The notes beneath the pieces are model-generated. The model had not been told where the DNA came from. It ran no database searches and saw nothing but the letters and a program-made list of their open reading frames with translations. DNA of 64,000 nucleotides from RGIG426 sp045639905 (GTDB lineage Bacteria > Bacillota > Clostridia > Oscillospirales > Acutalibacteraceae), in assembly GCA_045639905.1 (NCBI GenBank), contig JAZUDZ010000026.1, positions 1 through 64,000 of the forward strand. The letters are read 5' to 3'. Positions within the stretch are counted from its first letter, which is position 1. Each line of letters begins with the position of its first letter. Position numbers and translations under genes: made by a program. Below are positions 1 to 8,257 of the stretch, piece by piece.

Positions 1-150
1 CCACTTAGTTAACACTTGAAGTGGGGGCTTCTGGGAGCCATTTGGCTCCGTTTAAGAAGTTTGGTATTTAAGTTTCCACCTGATTTCAGGCCACCCTTAT
101 TCTTACAGGCGTGTCCACGTCGCCTCTATCGTATAGGATTCGCAGATCCA
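1..150 (-). ncRNA. candidate omega RNA (reRNA) at the 3' end of tnpB, partial
   Basis: In TnpB elements the guide RNA overlaps the 3' end of tnpB and runs through the right end of the transposon. Here that stretch carries two hairpins: GGAGCC (34-39) with GGCTCC (44-49), and CCACTT (1-6) with AAGTGG (19-24), the latter with an alternative register at 13-23. The presence of hairpins is seen directly; the RNA itself is inferred from the family. The guide segment would lie beyond position 1 and is not in the window, so its target cannot be read. Confidence 0.45.
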
Positions 151-1333
151 CAACGTTACTTTTTCTCATAATATTCAGTGCACCGTTCACATCGGCATTT
201 AAGATTTTTCCATCGGATGTTATGTAGAGCCCTCTGTGCTTTCGTTTGCCACTGAATTCATAGCTTTGGTTATTGTTTTTGTCATAGACCGGGATGTAGT
301 CTTTGTCCCAAAACGATGCTTTGGATGTATAGCTTTCTTCTTGTAAGATGAGGTCTATGCCATATCGCTTGCAAAGATAGGTAAGCTTGCTTCGAAGAGA
401 ACCAAATGAAGCATTCACTAACATTTGATTGTTGGATTTCCCGAGACGTGGTTTTTGTTGTAACGTCGGGTCAAATCCAAGCACGATGGTACCGATGTTG
501 TTTGATGCACAGTAATTAACAACATAGGATGCTGCTTTACTGATGATATCATTGACTTTATGATATCGATTCAAGGATAGTCTTGCCTGCCGGTTGGTTA
601 TTCCTTTACCGAAATGCTGTTTATCCTTAATGCTTTGCAAACGGGCATTCTCTTTGTTATACCACTGATTAATGGATTTGAGTCTCTTCCCGTCCAGAAT
701 GAATGATTTTCCTTTATTGGTAACGGCGGTAATTAAATTATTCACTCCCACATCAATCGCCAGTGCATGTTGTTTATCTAAATCTACTTTGATGTCTTCA
801 GCTTCGTACGTATACTGAATTTCAAAGAACCTGGCATTGACTCTGGGGATGATTCGAATTTCTTTGATTTTTTTATCAACCAAATTCGGTGGTATTGTAA
901 TATAGATGTCCCCATGTGTCTTTCGATACCGAATGGAATATGGAATCTTCAGTTTATTGCCGTTTATGCAAATCATCTCAATAATGAGAGTGGAAAAGCC
1001 ATCTTCCGGGAGATAGCCGGGAAGACGACATTTTTCCTTATATGTTCCATTTTGAACTTGTTTCAGCAAAGCAAAGAAAGATTGAAAGTTCCCGTCAACT
1101 TTTCTCATGATTTGCTGTGCCATATTGGAATTCAAAAGACGATAGTTTTCGGATGATTTGAGCTTCTTATAGTTTTCGTTATAATGCAAATACTTTTTCT
1201 CACTGAAAAAGTACTGCCGAATATTATACGTTGCTTCATTAACGAGATTCTTGGCAATATGACAAAGTTCTCGAAGATTCCGATAGTCATTCTTTGTCAA
1301 AGACTTAACCTGTTGTTTGACAGTCAAATACAT
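86..1333 (-). CDS. tnpB: RNA-guided endonuclease TnpB (IS200/IS605 OrfB)
   Basis: The protein has 415 residues, the usual size for TnpB, a compact RuvC-type nuclease that is directed to DNA by the transposon-end RNA and helps the element to persist. The RuvC motifs are visible: the first Asp in AIDVGVNN, the Glu in LQEESYTSK, and the last Asp in NADVNGALN. The zinc-finger cysteines usually found between motifs II and III are absent; the segment reads SKASFWDKDYIPVYD and FSGKRKHRGLY, a variant known in a branch of the family. I chose the ATG at 1333 because AAAGGAGG lies 7-8 bases upstream; an upstream TTG at 1354 would place the ribosome site inside the gene. Nothing looks truncated, so the nuclease may be active. 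Confidence 0.92.
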   Translation of the reverse strand: MYLTVKQQVKSLTKNDYRNLRELCHIAKNLVNEATYNIRQYFFSEKKYLHYNENYKKLKSSENYRLLNSNMAQQIMRKVDGNFQSFFALLKQVQNGTYKEKCRLPGYLPEDGFSTLIIEMICINGNKLKIPYSIRYRKTHGDIYITIPPNLVDKKIKEIRIIPRVNARFFEIQYTYEAEDIKVDLDKQHALAIDVGVNNLITAVTNKGKSFILDGKRLKSINQWYNKENARLQSIKDKQHFGKGITNRQARLSLNRYHKVNDIISKAASYVVNYCASNNIGTIVLGFDPTLQQKPRLGKSNNQMLVNASFGSLRSKLTYLCKRYGIDLILQEESYTSKASFWDKDYIPVYDKNNNQSYEFSGKRKHRGLYITSDGKILNADVNGALNIMRKSNVVDLRILYDRGDVDTPVRIRVA

Positions 1334-1381
1334 AGATGTTCCTCCTTTCCTCAAAATTTACAATGTAAGAATACACCTTTG

Positions 1382-1403
1382 CATGTGGAAATTTTTCCAC
1401 ATG
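1382..1403. repeat. perfect hairpin at the left end of the TnpB element
   Basis: A 10-bp stem (1382-1391 with 1394-1403) and a 2-base loop lie about 50 bp upstream of the tnpB start. Subterminal hairpins of this kind are the sites recognised by Y1 transposases in IS200/IS605 elements. A similar but imperfect sequence recurs at 21172-21204. Confidence 0.6.
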
Positions 1404-1533
1404 ACATTCACAAAAGGAAAGAAGAACCATATTTCGTTATTTGTTCACACAGAAACGGGCGGCATTCATCTTGCCACCTTCACTTCGTTTAGAGGTGGGA
1501 GTATTCTGCCGAATTTTTAAGATAAAACGAAAA

Positions 1534-1561
1534 AGAACCAAGTTGAAATCAACTTGGTTCT
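1534..1561 (-). terminator. terminator of tRNA-Gly
   Basis: A 13-bp perfect stem (1534-1546 with 1549-1561) with a 2-base loop directly follows the tRNA-Gly gene on the minus strand and ends in a run of T. Because there are A and T runs on both sides it could work in both directions. Confidence 0.8.
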
Positions 1562-1566
1562 TTTTA

Positions 1567-1642
1567 TGGAGCGGCTTACGAGGCTCGAACTCGCTACCTC
1601 CACCTTGGCAAGGTGGCGCTCTACCAGATGAGCTAAAGCCGC
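1567..1642 (-). tRNA. tRNA-Gly (anticodon GCC)
   Basis: The 76-base gene folds as a standard cloverleaf. The acceptor stem is GCGGCTT with AAGCCGC, the anticodon stem CCACC/GGTGG encloses the loop TTGCCAA with anticodon GCC, the T loop contains GTTCGAGCC, and the 3' CCA is encoded. It reads glycine codons GGC and GGU. Confidence 0.96.
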
Positions 1643-1654
1643 ATCGACTTTTGA

Positions 1655-1683
1655 AGTATATCACTCTATGTGTGTACTGTCAA
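1655..1683 (-). promoter_or_regulatory. promoter of tRNA-Gly
   Basis: On the minus strand a perfect TTGACA (-35, 1678-1683) and TATACT (-10, 1655-1660) are separated by 17 bases, about 12 bases upstream of the mature tRNA start. This is a near-consensus housekeeping sigma factor promoter. Confidence 0.8.
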
Positions 1684-1707
1684 CAATCAATTTGTGTTTT
1701 TTAATAA

Positions 1708-1742
1708 GAATCAGTTGCTTTTTCTAGAAAAGCAACTGATTC
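1708..1742. terminator. inverted repeat, probable terminator of the membrane protein gene
   Basis: A 15-bp perfect stem (1708-1722 with 1728-1742) lies just after the stop codon of the minus-strand gene at 1758. The bases that follow on the minus strand are A/T-rich but not a clean T run; the plus side has a better T tract. It probably ends the lgt operon. Confidence 0.55.
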
Positions 1743-1757
1743 AATTTTGTTTTTCGA

Positions 1758-3050
1758 TTATTTGCAAGTTGTTTTGTTTTGCTTATGTTGTTTACGCTTC
1801 GGAAAAGCTGCACGAAGGTTAAACCCTTCACCATCGTCCGGGTCGAAAGCCAAAAGATATAATAGTATAGGGGTATGGTCAATTTCCATAATGTGATATT
1901 CCATAGAAATCTTAATTGCAACAATAGCAAGCAATCCTAATCGAATAAATCGTTTTTTCTCGCATTGTCTAAAACACATATATAGGCAAATAAACATTAC
2001 GCCTAAGAATACGAGAAGACCATACCGTAAGAGAATATTGATGTAGGAGCAGTCAAGAAAAAAGTATTCTTTTGGAGGTTCTGTGTTCATCTCAATCAAC
2101 TGCCCAAACGGTAAAATGTCAAAGCGGTTAAAGCCCGTTTGGCCGAGAACCAATCTTCCACTAATCAAACGGTTAATGAGATTTAATACGGGGTTATCGT
2201 CAGAGTAGAAGACGGAAACGATAGTCATGACGAGAGCTATTATCGGATAGGATAAAATACATCCGATTTGCAAAGGCTTGGTCATCAAATACTTATGGTT
2301 TTGAGATTTCTGTGATCTGATTTTGGCCCAAAGGAGAAATGCGAAAATTAAAGAAATTGAAATAACAGAGGTGCGCGCATGACAAAACACGTAAGAAAAA
2401 ACAGCAAATACGCCTACAAGTCCTATTTCATAATAGGAAATGTGTTCTTCACGAAGCCATGCCCAACAGGCGGTGAGGAAAAACAAATGAGTTGGAGGCC
2501 ATGTTGTATAGATGAAACCAAAACCGTGACGAACAATTCCATTTGAACGATAAAACAATGTGTCTTCGAGAATGCCGGTACAGCTAGAAACAAAGATGAT
2601 GAGAAATAAGGTTATTGATGCTAAAACATAGACTTTTACGAGTTTTTTATAATCAATATTATGAGCGCAAAAAATAAAAATGGCAAACCAAAAGGGTTGT
2701 GCATAATCAAACAAAAAATAGGGAATTAAAAAGATAACCAGGATAACTAACCCTGCAATTATTTCTTCTTTTTTCCACACAAAATGGCCTGTGGAAAGTT
2801 TGAAAAGCGACAAAACAATCAGACCAATGTTTATTACAACCAGGAACGGCAATACCATATTAGAAATAAAGTAAACAGTCTGATATATATAGTATGGAAT
2901 TTTAAAAGAGCTACCAAAAAACATGGAAGACTCATAATATTTAACAATGAGGACAAAAGTCAGCATGGTAAAATATATGTATTGATAAGTTTTCCACAGT
3001 GGTTTTTCATACTTGGAAAAAACACCATCTTTTATAATACTTTGAAACAA
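1758..3050 (-). CDS. polysaccharide polymerase-like integral membrane protein (Wzy-like)
   Basis: This 430-residue protein is almost entirely hydrophobic, with roughly ten to eleven membrane segments. Residues 174-179 (RHGFGF) after a loop near residue 170 resemble the R-x-G/S-x-G-F/Y motif of bacterial oligosaccharide-repeat polymerases, so a role in joining glycan units outside the membrane is likely. The start is a TTG at 3050, chosen because AGGAGG lies 7 bases upstream and overlaps the stop codon of lgt; the two genes are therefore translationally close and share a transcript. No glycosyltransferase or flippase gene lies nearby, so its glycan is unknown. The C-terminal tail is rich in Lys and Gln. 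The family call is by pattern only. Confidence 0.6.
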   Translation of the reverse strand: MFQSIIKDGVFSKYEKPLWKTYQYIYFTMLTFVLIVKYYESSMFFGSSFKIPYYIYQTVYFISNMVLPFLVVINIGLIVLSLFKLSTGHFVWKKEEIIAGLVILVIFLIPYFLFDYAQPFWFAIFIFCAHNIDYKKLVKVYVLASITLFLIIFVSSCTGILEDTLFYRSNGIVRHGFGFIYTTWPPTHLFFLTACWAWLREEHISYYEIGLVGVFAVFSYVFCHARTSVISISLIFAFLLWAKIRSQKSQNHKYLMTKPLQIGCILSYPIIALVMTIVSVFYSDDNPVLNLINRLISGRLVLGQTGFNRFDILPFGQLIEMNTEPPKEYFFLDCSYINILLRYGLLVFLGVMFICLYMCFRQCEKKRFIRLGLLAIVAIKISMEYHIMEIDHTPILLYLLAFDPDDGEGFNLRAAFPKRKQHKQNKTTCK

Positions 3051-3061
3051 TTGGCTACCTC

Positions 3062-3928
3062 CTAGTCGAACAATTCATCATTTGTTTTTTCTTGGTAAGA
3101 AGATTTGTATTTTAGTATAAGATATAAGACGATGGAGGCGATAACAGCAAGTGCTGCAACAAGCTGTGATACGCGCATGGTGCCGAGCATCAAACTGTCT
3201 GTACGTAGACTTTCAATGAAGAAACGGCCGGTTCCATACCATATAATGTATAAACAAAAGATTTTTCCCGAAAAGGTATAAGCCTTTACGGATATGATGT
3301 GTAGCAAGACAAATCCTAATAGACACCATAGGGACTCATAGAGGAATGTCGGATGAACCGGAAGTGCTGTGTCATATCCGGTCCCATGGTATCCTGCTGC
3401 AATAATATCTCCGGACATTCCCCAGGGGAGTGTCGTGTTTCTGCCAAAAGCTTCCTGGTTAAAGAAGTTTCCCCAGCGTCCGAGTGTTTGTCCAATCAAA
3501 AAACCAAGTGAGGCCAAATCGAACATGGGCCATAGTTTGACCTTTCGAAGCTTACACATCCAAATGCCGGTGATAAAAGCAAAGATGATACCTCCATAAA
3601 TGCCCAAACCACCTTCCCAAACTTTAAGAATGGATATCGGGTCGGCAAAGTATTCTGCTCGGTGGGTACTGAAAAGCACATAGTATAAACGAGCTCCGAT
3701 AAAAGCAAATAAAATAGATACCAGTACAACATCAAACATACTGTCCGGATTTATGGACATAGATTTCGCTTTTCGAAAAGCATACAGTCCTGCCAATAAG
3801 AAGCCGCAGGCAATCATAACGCCATACCATTTAATTGTAAAAGACATCCCCAGCATTTTAAAACTGACTAAAGTGTCAGAAACGGGGAATTGCCATCCGA
3901 GTTTTGGAAAAGATATATAGTGTTCCAT
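3062..3928 (-). CDS. lgt: prolipoprotein diacylglyceryl transferase
   Basis: Lgt moves the diacylglyceryl group from phosphatidylglycerol to the lipobox cysteine of prolipoproteins, the first step of lipoprotein maturation in the membrane. The 288-residue protein has the expected seven or so membrane segments and the signature GRWGNFFNQEAFG, followed by HPTFLYES. The ATG at 3928 has AAGGAG upstream. It leads a two-gene operon with the polymerase-like gene and is divergent from recA; its promoter shares the intergenic region with the recA LexA box. The signal peptidase for the same pathway, lspA, is encoded at 37 kb in this window. Confidence 0.97.
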   Translation of the reverse strand: MEHYISFPKLGWQFPVSDTLVSFKMLGMSFTIKWYGVMIACGFLLAGLYAFRKAKSMSINPDSMFDVVLVSILFAFIGARLYYVLFSTHRAEYFADPISILKVWEGGLGIYGGIIFAFITGIWMCKLRKVKLWPMFDLASLGFLIGQTLGRWGNFFNQEAFGRNTTLPWGMSGDIIAAGYHGTGYDTALPVHPTFLYESLWCLLGFVLLHIISVKAYTFSGKIFCLYIIWYGTGRFFIESLRTDSLMLGTMRVSQLVAALAVIASIVLYLILKYKSSYQEKTNDELFD

Positions 3929-3954
3929 AGGGCAATCTCCTTTTCGTTGAGTAA

Positions 3955-3983
3955 AATATAGTACAAATGAGCCGAAGTGTCAA
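3955..3983 (-). promoter_or_regulatory. promoter of lgt
   Basis: On the minus strand TTGACA (3978-3983) and TATATT (3955-3960) are spaced by 17 bases, upstream of the lgt start. The -35 hexamer ends 18 bases from the recA LexA box. Confidence 0.75.
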
Positions 3984-4001
3984 ACAAAAACAGCACATAC
4001 G

Positions 4002-4013
4002 GAACAAATGTTC
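4002..4013. promoter_or_regulatory. LexA (SOS) box between lgt and recA
   Basis: GAAC-AAAT-GTTC is a palindrome matching the Gram-positive LexA/DinR operator (CGAAC-N4-GTTCG). It lies 9 bases upstream of the recA -35 hexamer and 18 bases from the lgt -35 hexamer. It should repress recA until DNA damage; an effect on lgt is possible but unproven. Confidence 0.85.
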
Positions 4014-4022
4014 TATTTTTTG

Positions 4023-4050
4023 TTGACTTTTGTAATAAACTTGGTATAAT
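4023..4050 (+). promoter_or_regulatory. promoter of recA
   Basis: TTGACT (4023-4028) and a perfect TATAAT (4045-4050) with a 16-base spacer lie about 35 bases upstream of the recA ATG. Confidence 0.85.
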
Positions 4051-4083
4051 TGATGTAAAATAACTGAATGCGAGGTTAGAATA

Positions 4084-5211
4084 ATGTCAGATACAGCGAA
4101 GTTGAAGGCAGAAAAAGAAGCAAAACAGAAAGCCTTGGAAATTGCATTGCAGCAAATTGAGAAAAGTTATGGTAAAGGGACTGTTATGCGCCTTGGCGAA
4201 AATTCCCGTATGAATGTTGATTCCATTCCGACAGGTTCTTTGATGCTCGACAGAGCACTTGGAATTGGCGGACTGCCTCGTGGGCGAATTGTTGAGATTT
4301 ATGGTCCTGAAGCGTCCGGTAAAACGACCTTGGCTTTGCATGCAGTTGCGGAGGCTCAGAAAAAAGGCGGCGAAGCTGCTTATATTGACGTGGAACATGC
4401 GTTGGATCCGGTGTACGCGAAAGCTCTTGGCGTTGATGTTGATTCTTTGCTGATTTCTCAGCCGGACACAGGTGAACAGGCTTTGGAAATTGCCGAAGCT
4501 TTGATTCGTTCTGGAGCTATTGATATTATCGTTGTAGACTCTGTTGCCGCACTGGTTCCGCGTGCTGAAATTGAGGGTGAGATGGGCGATAACCAAGTTG
4601 GTGTTCAGGCCCGTATGATGTCGAAGGCTATGAGAAAACTGGCCGGTGTTATTTCCAAGTCCAATTGCTTGGCCATCTTTATTAACCAGCTTCGTATGAA
4701 GATTGGTGTTATGTACGGAAATCCCGAAGTGACTGCCGGTGGTAATGCTTTGAAGTATTATGCCTCTGTGCGTTTGGATGTACGTCGTACGGAAACACTG
4801 AAAGTCAGCGGTAATCCGATTGGCTCTCATACGCGTGTTCGTATCGTTAAGAACAAGGTTGCTCCTCCATTCAAAGAGGCGGAGTTTGATATCATTTATG
4901 GTGAAGGCATTTCCCGTGTCGGCGAGATTCTGGATATGGCTGTTACTGCAGATTTGGTTCAAAAATCTGGTGCCTGGTTCTCTTATAAAGGTGAGAGAAT
5001 TGCACAAGGACGCGATAATGCCAAAGATTTTCTGAAAAAGAACCCTTCTATTGCCGATGAACTGGAGCAGGCTATTCGTAGTTTCCTCGATAAAGAAAAA
5101 GAGGCTAAGGAAGAAGAGACAAAAACCATGGTGGAAATTCCACTTGAGGAAGCTCCGAAAGTGACGGCCGCACAAGCTAAGAAAAAAATTGATATTGTTG
5201 TAGAAGACTAA
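4084..5211 (+). CDS. recA: recombinase RecA
   Basis: RecA forms ATP-dependent filaments on single-stranded DNA, drives strand exchange and triggers LexA self-cleavage. The 375-residue protein has the Walker A motif GPEASGKTT at 74-82, the RecA signature ([14 protein letters not shown]) and a Lys/Glu-rich C-terminal tail ending in a long acidic stretch, slightly longer than in Bacillus. The start follows GAGG 8 bases upstream. It is first in a tight operon with recX one base downstream and rimO, pgsA and a dCMP deaminase after that, all under a LexA-controlled promoter. Confidence 0.99.
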   Translation: MSDTAKLKAEKEAKQKALEIALQQIEKSYGKGTVMRLGENSRMNVDSIPTGSLMLDRALGIGGLPRGRIVEIYGPEASGKTTLALHAVAEAQKKGGEAAYIDVEHALDPVYAKALGVDVDSLLISQPDTGEQALEIAEALIRSGAIDIIVVDSVAALVPRAEIEGEMGDNQVGVQARMMSKAMRKLAGVISKSNCLAIFINQLRMKIGVMYGNPEVTAGGNALKYYASVRLDVRRTETLKVSGNPIGSHTRVRIVKNKVAPPFKEAEFDIIYGEGISRVGEILDMAVTADLVQKSGAWFSYKGERIAQGRDNAKDFLKKNPSIADELEQAIRSFLDKEKEAKEEETKTMVEIPLEEAPKVTAAQAKKKIDIVVED

Positions 5212-5212
5212 T

Positions 5213-5842
5213 ATGAGTGAAGAGCAATTCATCATTGTTTCTCGAGAACAAATTCGAGGACATTGGACAAAATTGACATTTGAGGATGGTTCTGAAATCA
5301 ACATTGACCGCGATGTTCTTTTAGAATCCGAATACGTCACAGAAAATGCGCTGACAGCTGAACAGTTGTCGGCGCTTTTGGCATTATCTTCAAAGCGGCG
5401 TGCCATGAATAAAGCTTTTTGGTTATTGAGCAAAAGAGATTATTCTGAGAAAGAGCTGAAAGATAAGTTGTATAAAGAGGCTGATGCCGAAACCATATGT
5501 GTGGTTTTGGAATACTTAAAAGACCGTGGCTACATTGATGATGAGTCTTACGCAAAAAGGCTTGCTGAAGATTACAAAGAGTTTCGTCATTATCCGAGCC
5601 GGAGAATTGTAGAAAAGCTTTGTGAGAAGGGAATTTGCCGCGAAACCGCCAAGATAATTGTTGAAGAAATGACAACGGATGACGAGGCCTCGGCTATTGC
5701 TTTGCTACATAAAAAATGCTATACTCAATCTATGGATTTACCATCTCGCCAGAAACTTCAAAATTATCTGGTTAGACAGGGATTCAGCTACGATGTGATT
5801 CATTCGGCCATGCGTCAAATTGATAATGGGGAAGATGTATGA
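5213..5842 (+). CDS. recX: regulatory protein RecX
   Basis: RecX binds RecA filaments and limits their activity. The 209-residue protein has three-helix repeats typical of the family (for example SKRDYSEKELKDKL, LKDRGYIDDESYAKRLAEDY and YPSRRIVEKL), preceded by an N-terminal segment of about 60 residues as in many Firmicutes. The ATG is one base after the recA stop codon, and the 3' end overlaps rimO by 4 bases (ATGA), so translation is coupled. Co-transcription with recA means that activator and modulator are induced together. Confidence 0.93.
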   Translation: MSEEQFIIVSREQIRGHWTKLTFEDGSEINIDRDVLLESEYVTENALTAEQLSALLALSSKRRAMNKAFWLLSKRDYSEKELKDKLYKEADAETICVVLEYLKDRGYIDDESYAKRLAEDYKEFRHYPSRRIVEKLCEKGICRETAKIIVEEMTTDDEASAIALLHKKCYTQSMDLPSRQKLQNYLVRQGFSYDVIHSAMRQIDNGEDV

Positions 5843-7173
5843 AATATACTGTTGGAATGGTATCTCTTGGATGTCCAAAAAACCAAATGGATGCAGAATT
5901 GATGCTTGCAAAAATTGAAAATAGTGGCTATTCCATTGTTGCAGATGCTGCACTTGCGGACATTGTTATCGTAAATACTTGTGGCTTTATTGAAAGTGCA
6001 AAACAGGAAGCCATTGAAACAATTTTGGAATTTGCTGAACTGAAAAAGGAAAAACGTATCAAAAAGATTATCGTAACAGGTTGCTTAGCTGAACGATACA
6101 AGGAAGAAATATTGAAAGAACTTCCGGAATGTGATGCGGTCATTGGCCTGGGAGCCAACCATGATATTGTCAAGATTATCGAAGAAGTTTCCGCCGATAA
6201 TCAAGTGGAAAAATTCCCTCCGAAATCCTGCTGGCAACTAGATGGCAGTCGCGTTCAGACAACTCCTTATTTTTTTGCTTATTTAAGAATCGGCGACGGT
6301 TGCAGTAACTGTTGCACTTATTGTGCCATTCCGAAAATTCGAGGACCTTTCAGAAGTCGTGATATGGACATATTGGTGGAAGAGGCCTCGGCTTTGGCGC
6401 AAAATGGAGTAAAAGAGCTCATTTTGGTTGCACAAGATACCACTCGGTATGGTATGGATTTGTATGGAGAATATAAGCTTCCTGAACTTCTGAAACGCCT
6501 CTGCTCAATTGAAGGAATCAAGTGGATTCGGATGCTGTATTGCTATCCGGAATGTATTACGGAAGAACTTCTTGATGTTATGGTGTCGGAAGAAAAAGTA
6601 ATTCCGTATATGGATATTCCAATTCAGCATGCCAGTGGTCATGTTCTTAAAGATATGAATCGTTCCGGAGATTTTGAAAGCCTTAAAAATCTGATGGAGC
6701 ATATTCGGAAAAGAATTCCCGGAATTACCCTTCGGACAACTGTCATGACCGGATTTCCCGGAGAAACCGAAGAGGATTTTGATCAGCTTTGTGAATTTGT
6801 CAAAGAGATTCGTTTTGAACGCCTTGGCTGTTTTGCTTATTCGGCTGAAGAGGGAACCGTTGCTGCTAATTTACCGAATCAGGTTGCCGATAAGGTGAAA
6901 CAGAACCGTGCGGATTTTGTTATGGAACTTGAGGCTGATATTATTGCCTCTCAAAACGAAGAAAAAATTGGTCAAACCATTGATGTCTTGATAGAAAGCT
7001 ACGACCAAGTAGCAGAATGCTGGTTTGGTCGTTCCGTAGCGGATGCACCTGACATTGATTGTAAAGTATTTTTTGCCGGTAAAGCCGGAGATTTCCGTGA
7101 AGGCGATTTTGTTAAAGTGAAAGTTTTTGACTATATGGACTGGGATTTAATGGGCGAGGTGATTGACAAATGA
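5839..7173 (+). CDS. rimO: ribosomal protein uS12 methylthiotransferase RimO
   Basis: RimO is a radical-SAM enzyme that adds a methylthio group to an aspartate of ribosomal protein S12. The N-terminal domain carries Cys12, Cys48 and Cys82 for one Fe-S cluster. The radical-SAM motif CxxxCxxC is at Cys155, Cys159 and Cys162 and is followed by AIPKIRGPFRSR, which is typical of RimO rather than MiaB. A TRAM domain forms the C-terminus. The 444-residue length is normal. It overlaps recX and pgsA by 4 bases each. A MiaB paralogue is encoded at 25.5 kb. Confidence 0.95.
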   Translation: MKYTVGMVSLGCPKNQMDAELMLAKIENSGYSIVADAALADIVIVNTCGFIESAKQEAIETILEFAELKKEKRIKKIIVTGCLAERYKEEILKELPECDAVIGLGANHDIVKIIEEVSADNQVEKFPPKSCWQLDGSRVQTTPYFFAYLRIGDGCSNCCTYCAIPKIRGPFRSRDMDILVEEASALAQNGVKELILVAQDTTRYGMDLYGEYKLPELLKRLCSIEGIKWIRMLYCYPECITEELLDVMVSEEKVIPYMDIPIQHASGHVLKDMNRSGDFESLKNLMEHIRKRIPGITLRTTVMTGFPGETEEDFDQLCEFVKEIRFERLGCFAYSAEEGTVAANLPNQVADKVKQNRADFVMELEADIIASQNEEKIGQTIDVLIESYDQVAECWFGRSVADAPDIDCKVFFAGKAGDFREGDFVKVKVFDYMDWDLMGEVIDK

Positions 7174-7739
7174 ATTTGCCGAACAAACTGACATTATCTC
7201 GTATTGTGATGACGCCGATATTTTTATTTTGCTTTTTGGTGTCGTTTCCTTGCCATTATTTAGTTTCCCTTGTTGTTTTTGCGATTGCCTCCTATACGGA
7301 CCTTCTTGACGGTAAAATCGCACGTTCTCGCAATATTGTGACGAATCTTGGAAAGTTTATGGACCCCATTGCCGATAAAATGCTGACGACTGCAGCTTTC
7401 ATAGGTTTGCTGGCTATCGATAAGATGAATCCATGGGCATTATTTATTATTCTTCTCCGTGAGTTTGTTGTAACATCCGTTCGTTTGGTTGCCGCTGAAA
7501 ACGGTAAAGTTGTTGCCGCAAATATGTGGGGGAAAGCGAAGACGGTTGCTCAGTATATTGTAATTATTTATATGATAGTGGCACTTCAAGCTGCCGAGTG
7601 GTTTGATCTTGGAGGATTTAACCAGTTTGTGAATGTTTTCGGACAAATTGCCATTTGGATTGCTGTCCTAATGACGGCTATTTCAGGCATTTTATATTTT
7701 TGGCAAAATCGAACTTTCTTTTTGGAAGGAGAAATGTAA
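7170..7739 (+). CDS. pgsA: CDP-diacylglycerol--glycerol-3-phosphate 3-phosphatidyltransferase
   Basis: PgsA makes phosphatidylglycerol-phosphate, the committed step to phosphatidylglycerol, which is also the lipid donor of Lgt. The CDP-alcohol transferase motif is complete: Asp44, Asp47-Gly48, Ala51-Arg52, Gly61, Asp65 and Asp69 in a stretch reading DLLDGKIAR...GKFMDPIAD. The 189-residue protein has about five membrane segments. Neighbourhood after rimO is standard in Firmicutes. A second, shorter CDP-alcohol transferase is at 51.2 kb. Confidence 0.95.
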   Translation: MNLPNKLTLSRIVMTPIFLFCFLVSFPCHYLVSLVVFAIASYTDLLDGKIARSRNIVTNLGKFMDPIADKMLTTAAFIGLLAIDKMNPWALFIILLREFVVTSVRLVAAENGKVVAANMWGKAKTVAQYIVIIYMIVALQAAEWFDLGGFNQFVNVFGQIAIWIAVLMTAISGILYFWQNRTFFLEGEM

Positions 7740-7741
7740 AA

Positions 7742-8242
7742 ATGGGTGAAGCTGCAATTCGCAAGGATAAGGTAAACTATTATTTGGATATTGCCGAAGC
7801 TGTCGGTGAACGTGGCACATGTATTCGCAGACAATACGGCGCTGTTATTGTGAATCATGATGAGATTATTTCCACCGGATATGTGGGGGCTCCAAGAGGC
7901 CGTAAAAACTGTGTGGATTTGAAGCGCTGCATTCGTTCCGAACTTAATATTCCCCGCGGGGAACGCTATGAGCTTTGCCGTTCTGTCCATGCGGAAGCAA
8001 ACGCCATTATTTCGGCTCCTCGTGAGAAGATGATCGGGGCAACCTTGTATTTGACAGGACTGGATTTGCCTGACAGAACTTATGTCCAAAATGCATGTTG
8101 CTGCAGTATGTGCAAGCGCATGGTCATCAACGCCGGTATTGAGCGCGTGATAGTTCGTGATACCAAAGATACCTATACGATTTTCTATGTTGATGACTGG
8201 ATTGAAAACGATGAGTCTATTTCCGGAAAACTTGGCTATTGA
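7742..8242 (+). CDS. dCMP deaminase family protein (ComEB-like)
   Basis: The 166-residue protein should convert dCMP to dUMP for thymidylate synthesis. Zinc-site residues are His83 and Glu85 (HAEANAI), and Cys121 and Cys124 in a run of cysteines, ACCCSMC, where the family usually has PCxxC. I place the start at 7742, two bases after the pgsA stop, because the sequence from here (MGEAAIRKDK) aligns with the family; a longer open frame from 7655 would overlap pgsA. GGAG at the end of pgsA serves as ribosome site. As part of the recA operon it may supply nucleotides during repair, which is an inference. Confidence 0.88.
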   Translation: MGEAAIRKDKVNYYLDIAEAVGERGTCIRRQYGAVIVNHDEIISTGYVGAPRGRKNCVDLKRCIRSELNIPRGERYELCRSVHAEANAIISAPREKMIGATLYLTGLDLPDRTYVQNACCCSMCKRMVINAGIERVIVRDTKDTYTIFYVDDWIENDESISGKLGY

Positions 8243-8257
8243 TGGTGGGATATTGTA

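Larger units (their letters stand above)
1..1512 (-). mobile_element. IS200/IS605-family TnpB-only element, right end cut by the window edge
   Basis: The element contains one gene, a TnpB-type RNA-guided nuclease on the minus strand, flanked by short hairpins instead of inverted repeats, as is normal for this family. On the upstream side there is a perfect hairpin at 1382-1403 and a second, weaker one at 1474-1498 (CCACCTT pairing with GAGGTGG). On the downstream side hairpins lie at 1-24 and 34-49. No TnpA (Y1 tyrosine transposase) gene is visible, so the element probably needs a transposase in trans. The outer boundary near 1500 is my estimate, and the other end lies off the window. It sits 55 bp from tRNA-Gly. 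Confidence 0.75.

Noticed and set aside
4087..5433. Long minus-strand open frame opposite recA
   Set aside because: It is the antisense shadow of recA and the start of recX; the protein has no recognisable domain and there is no ribosome site.
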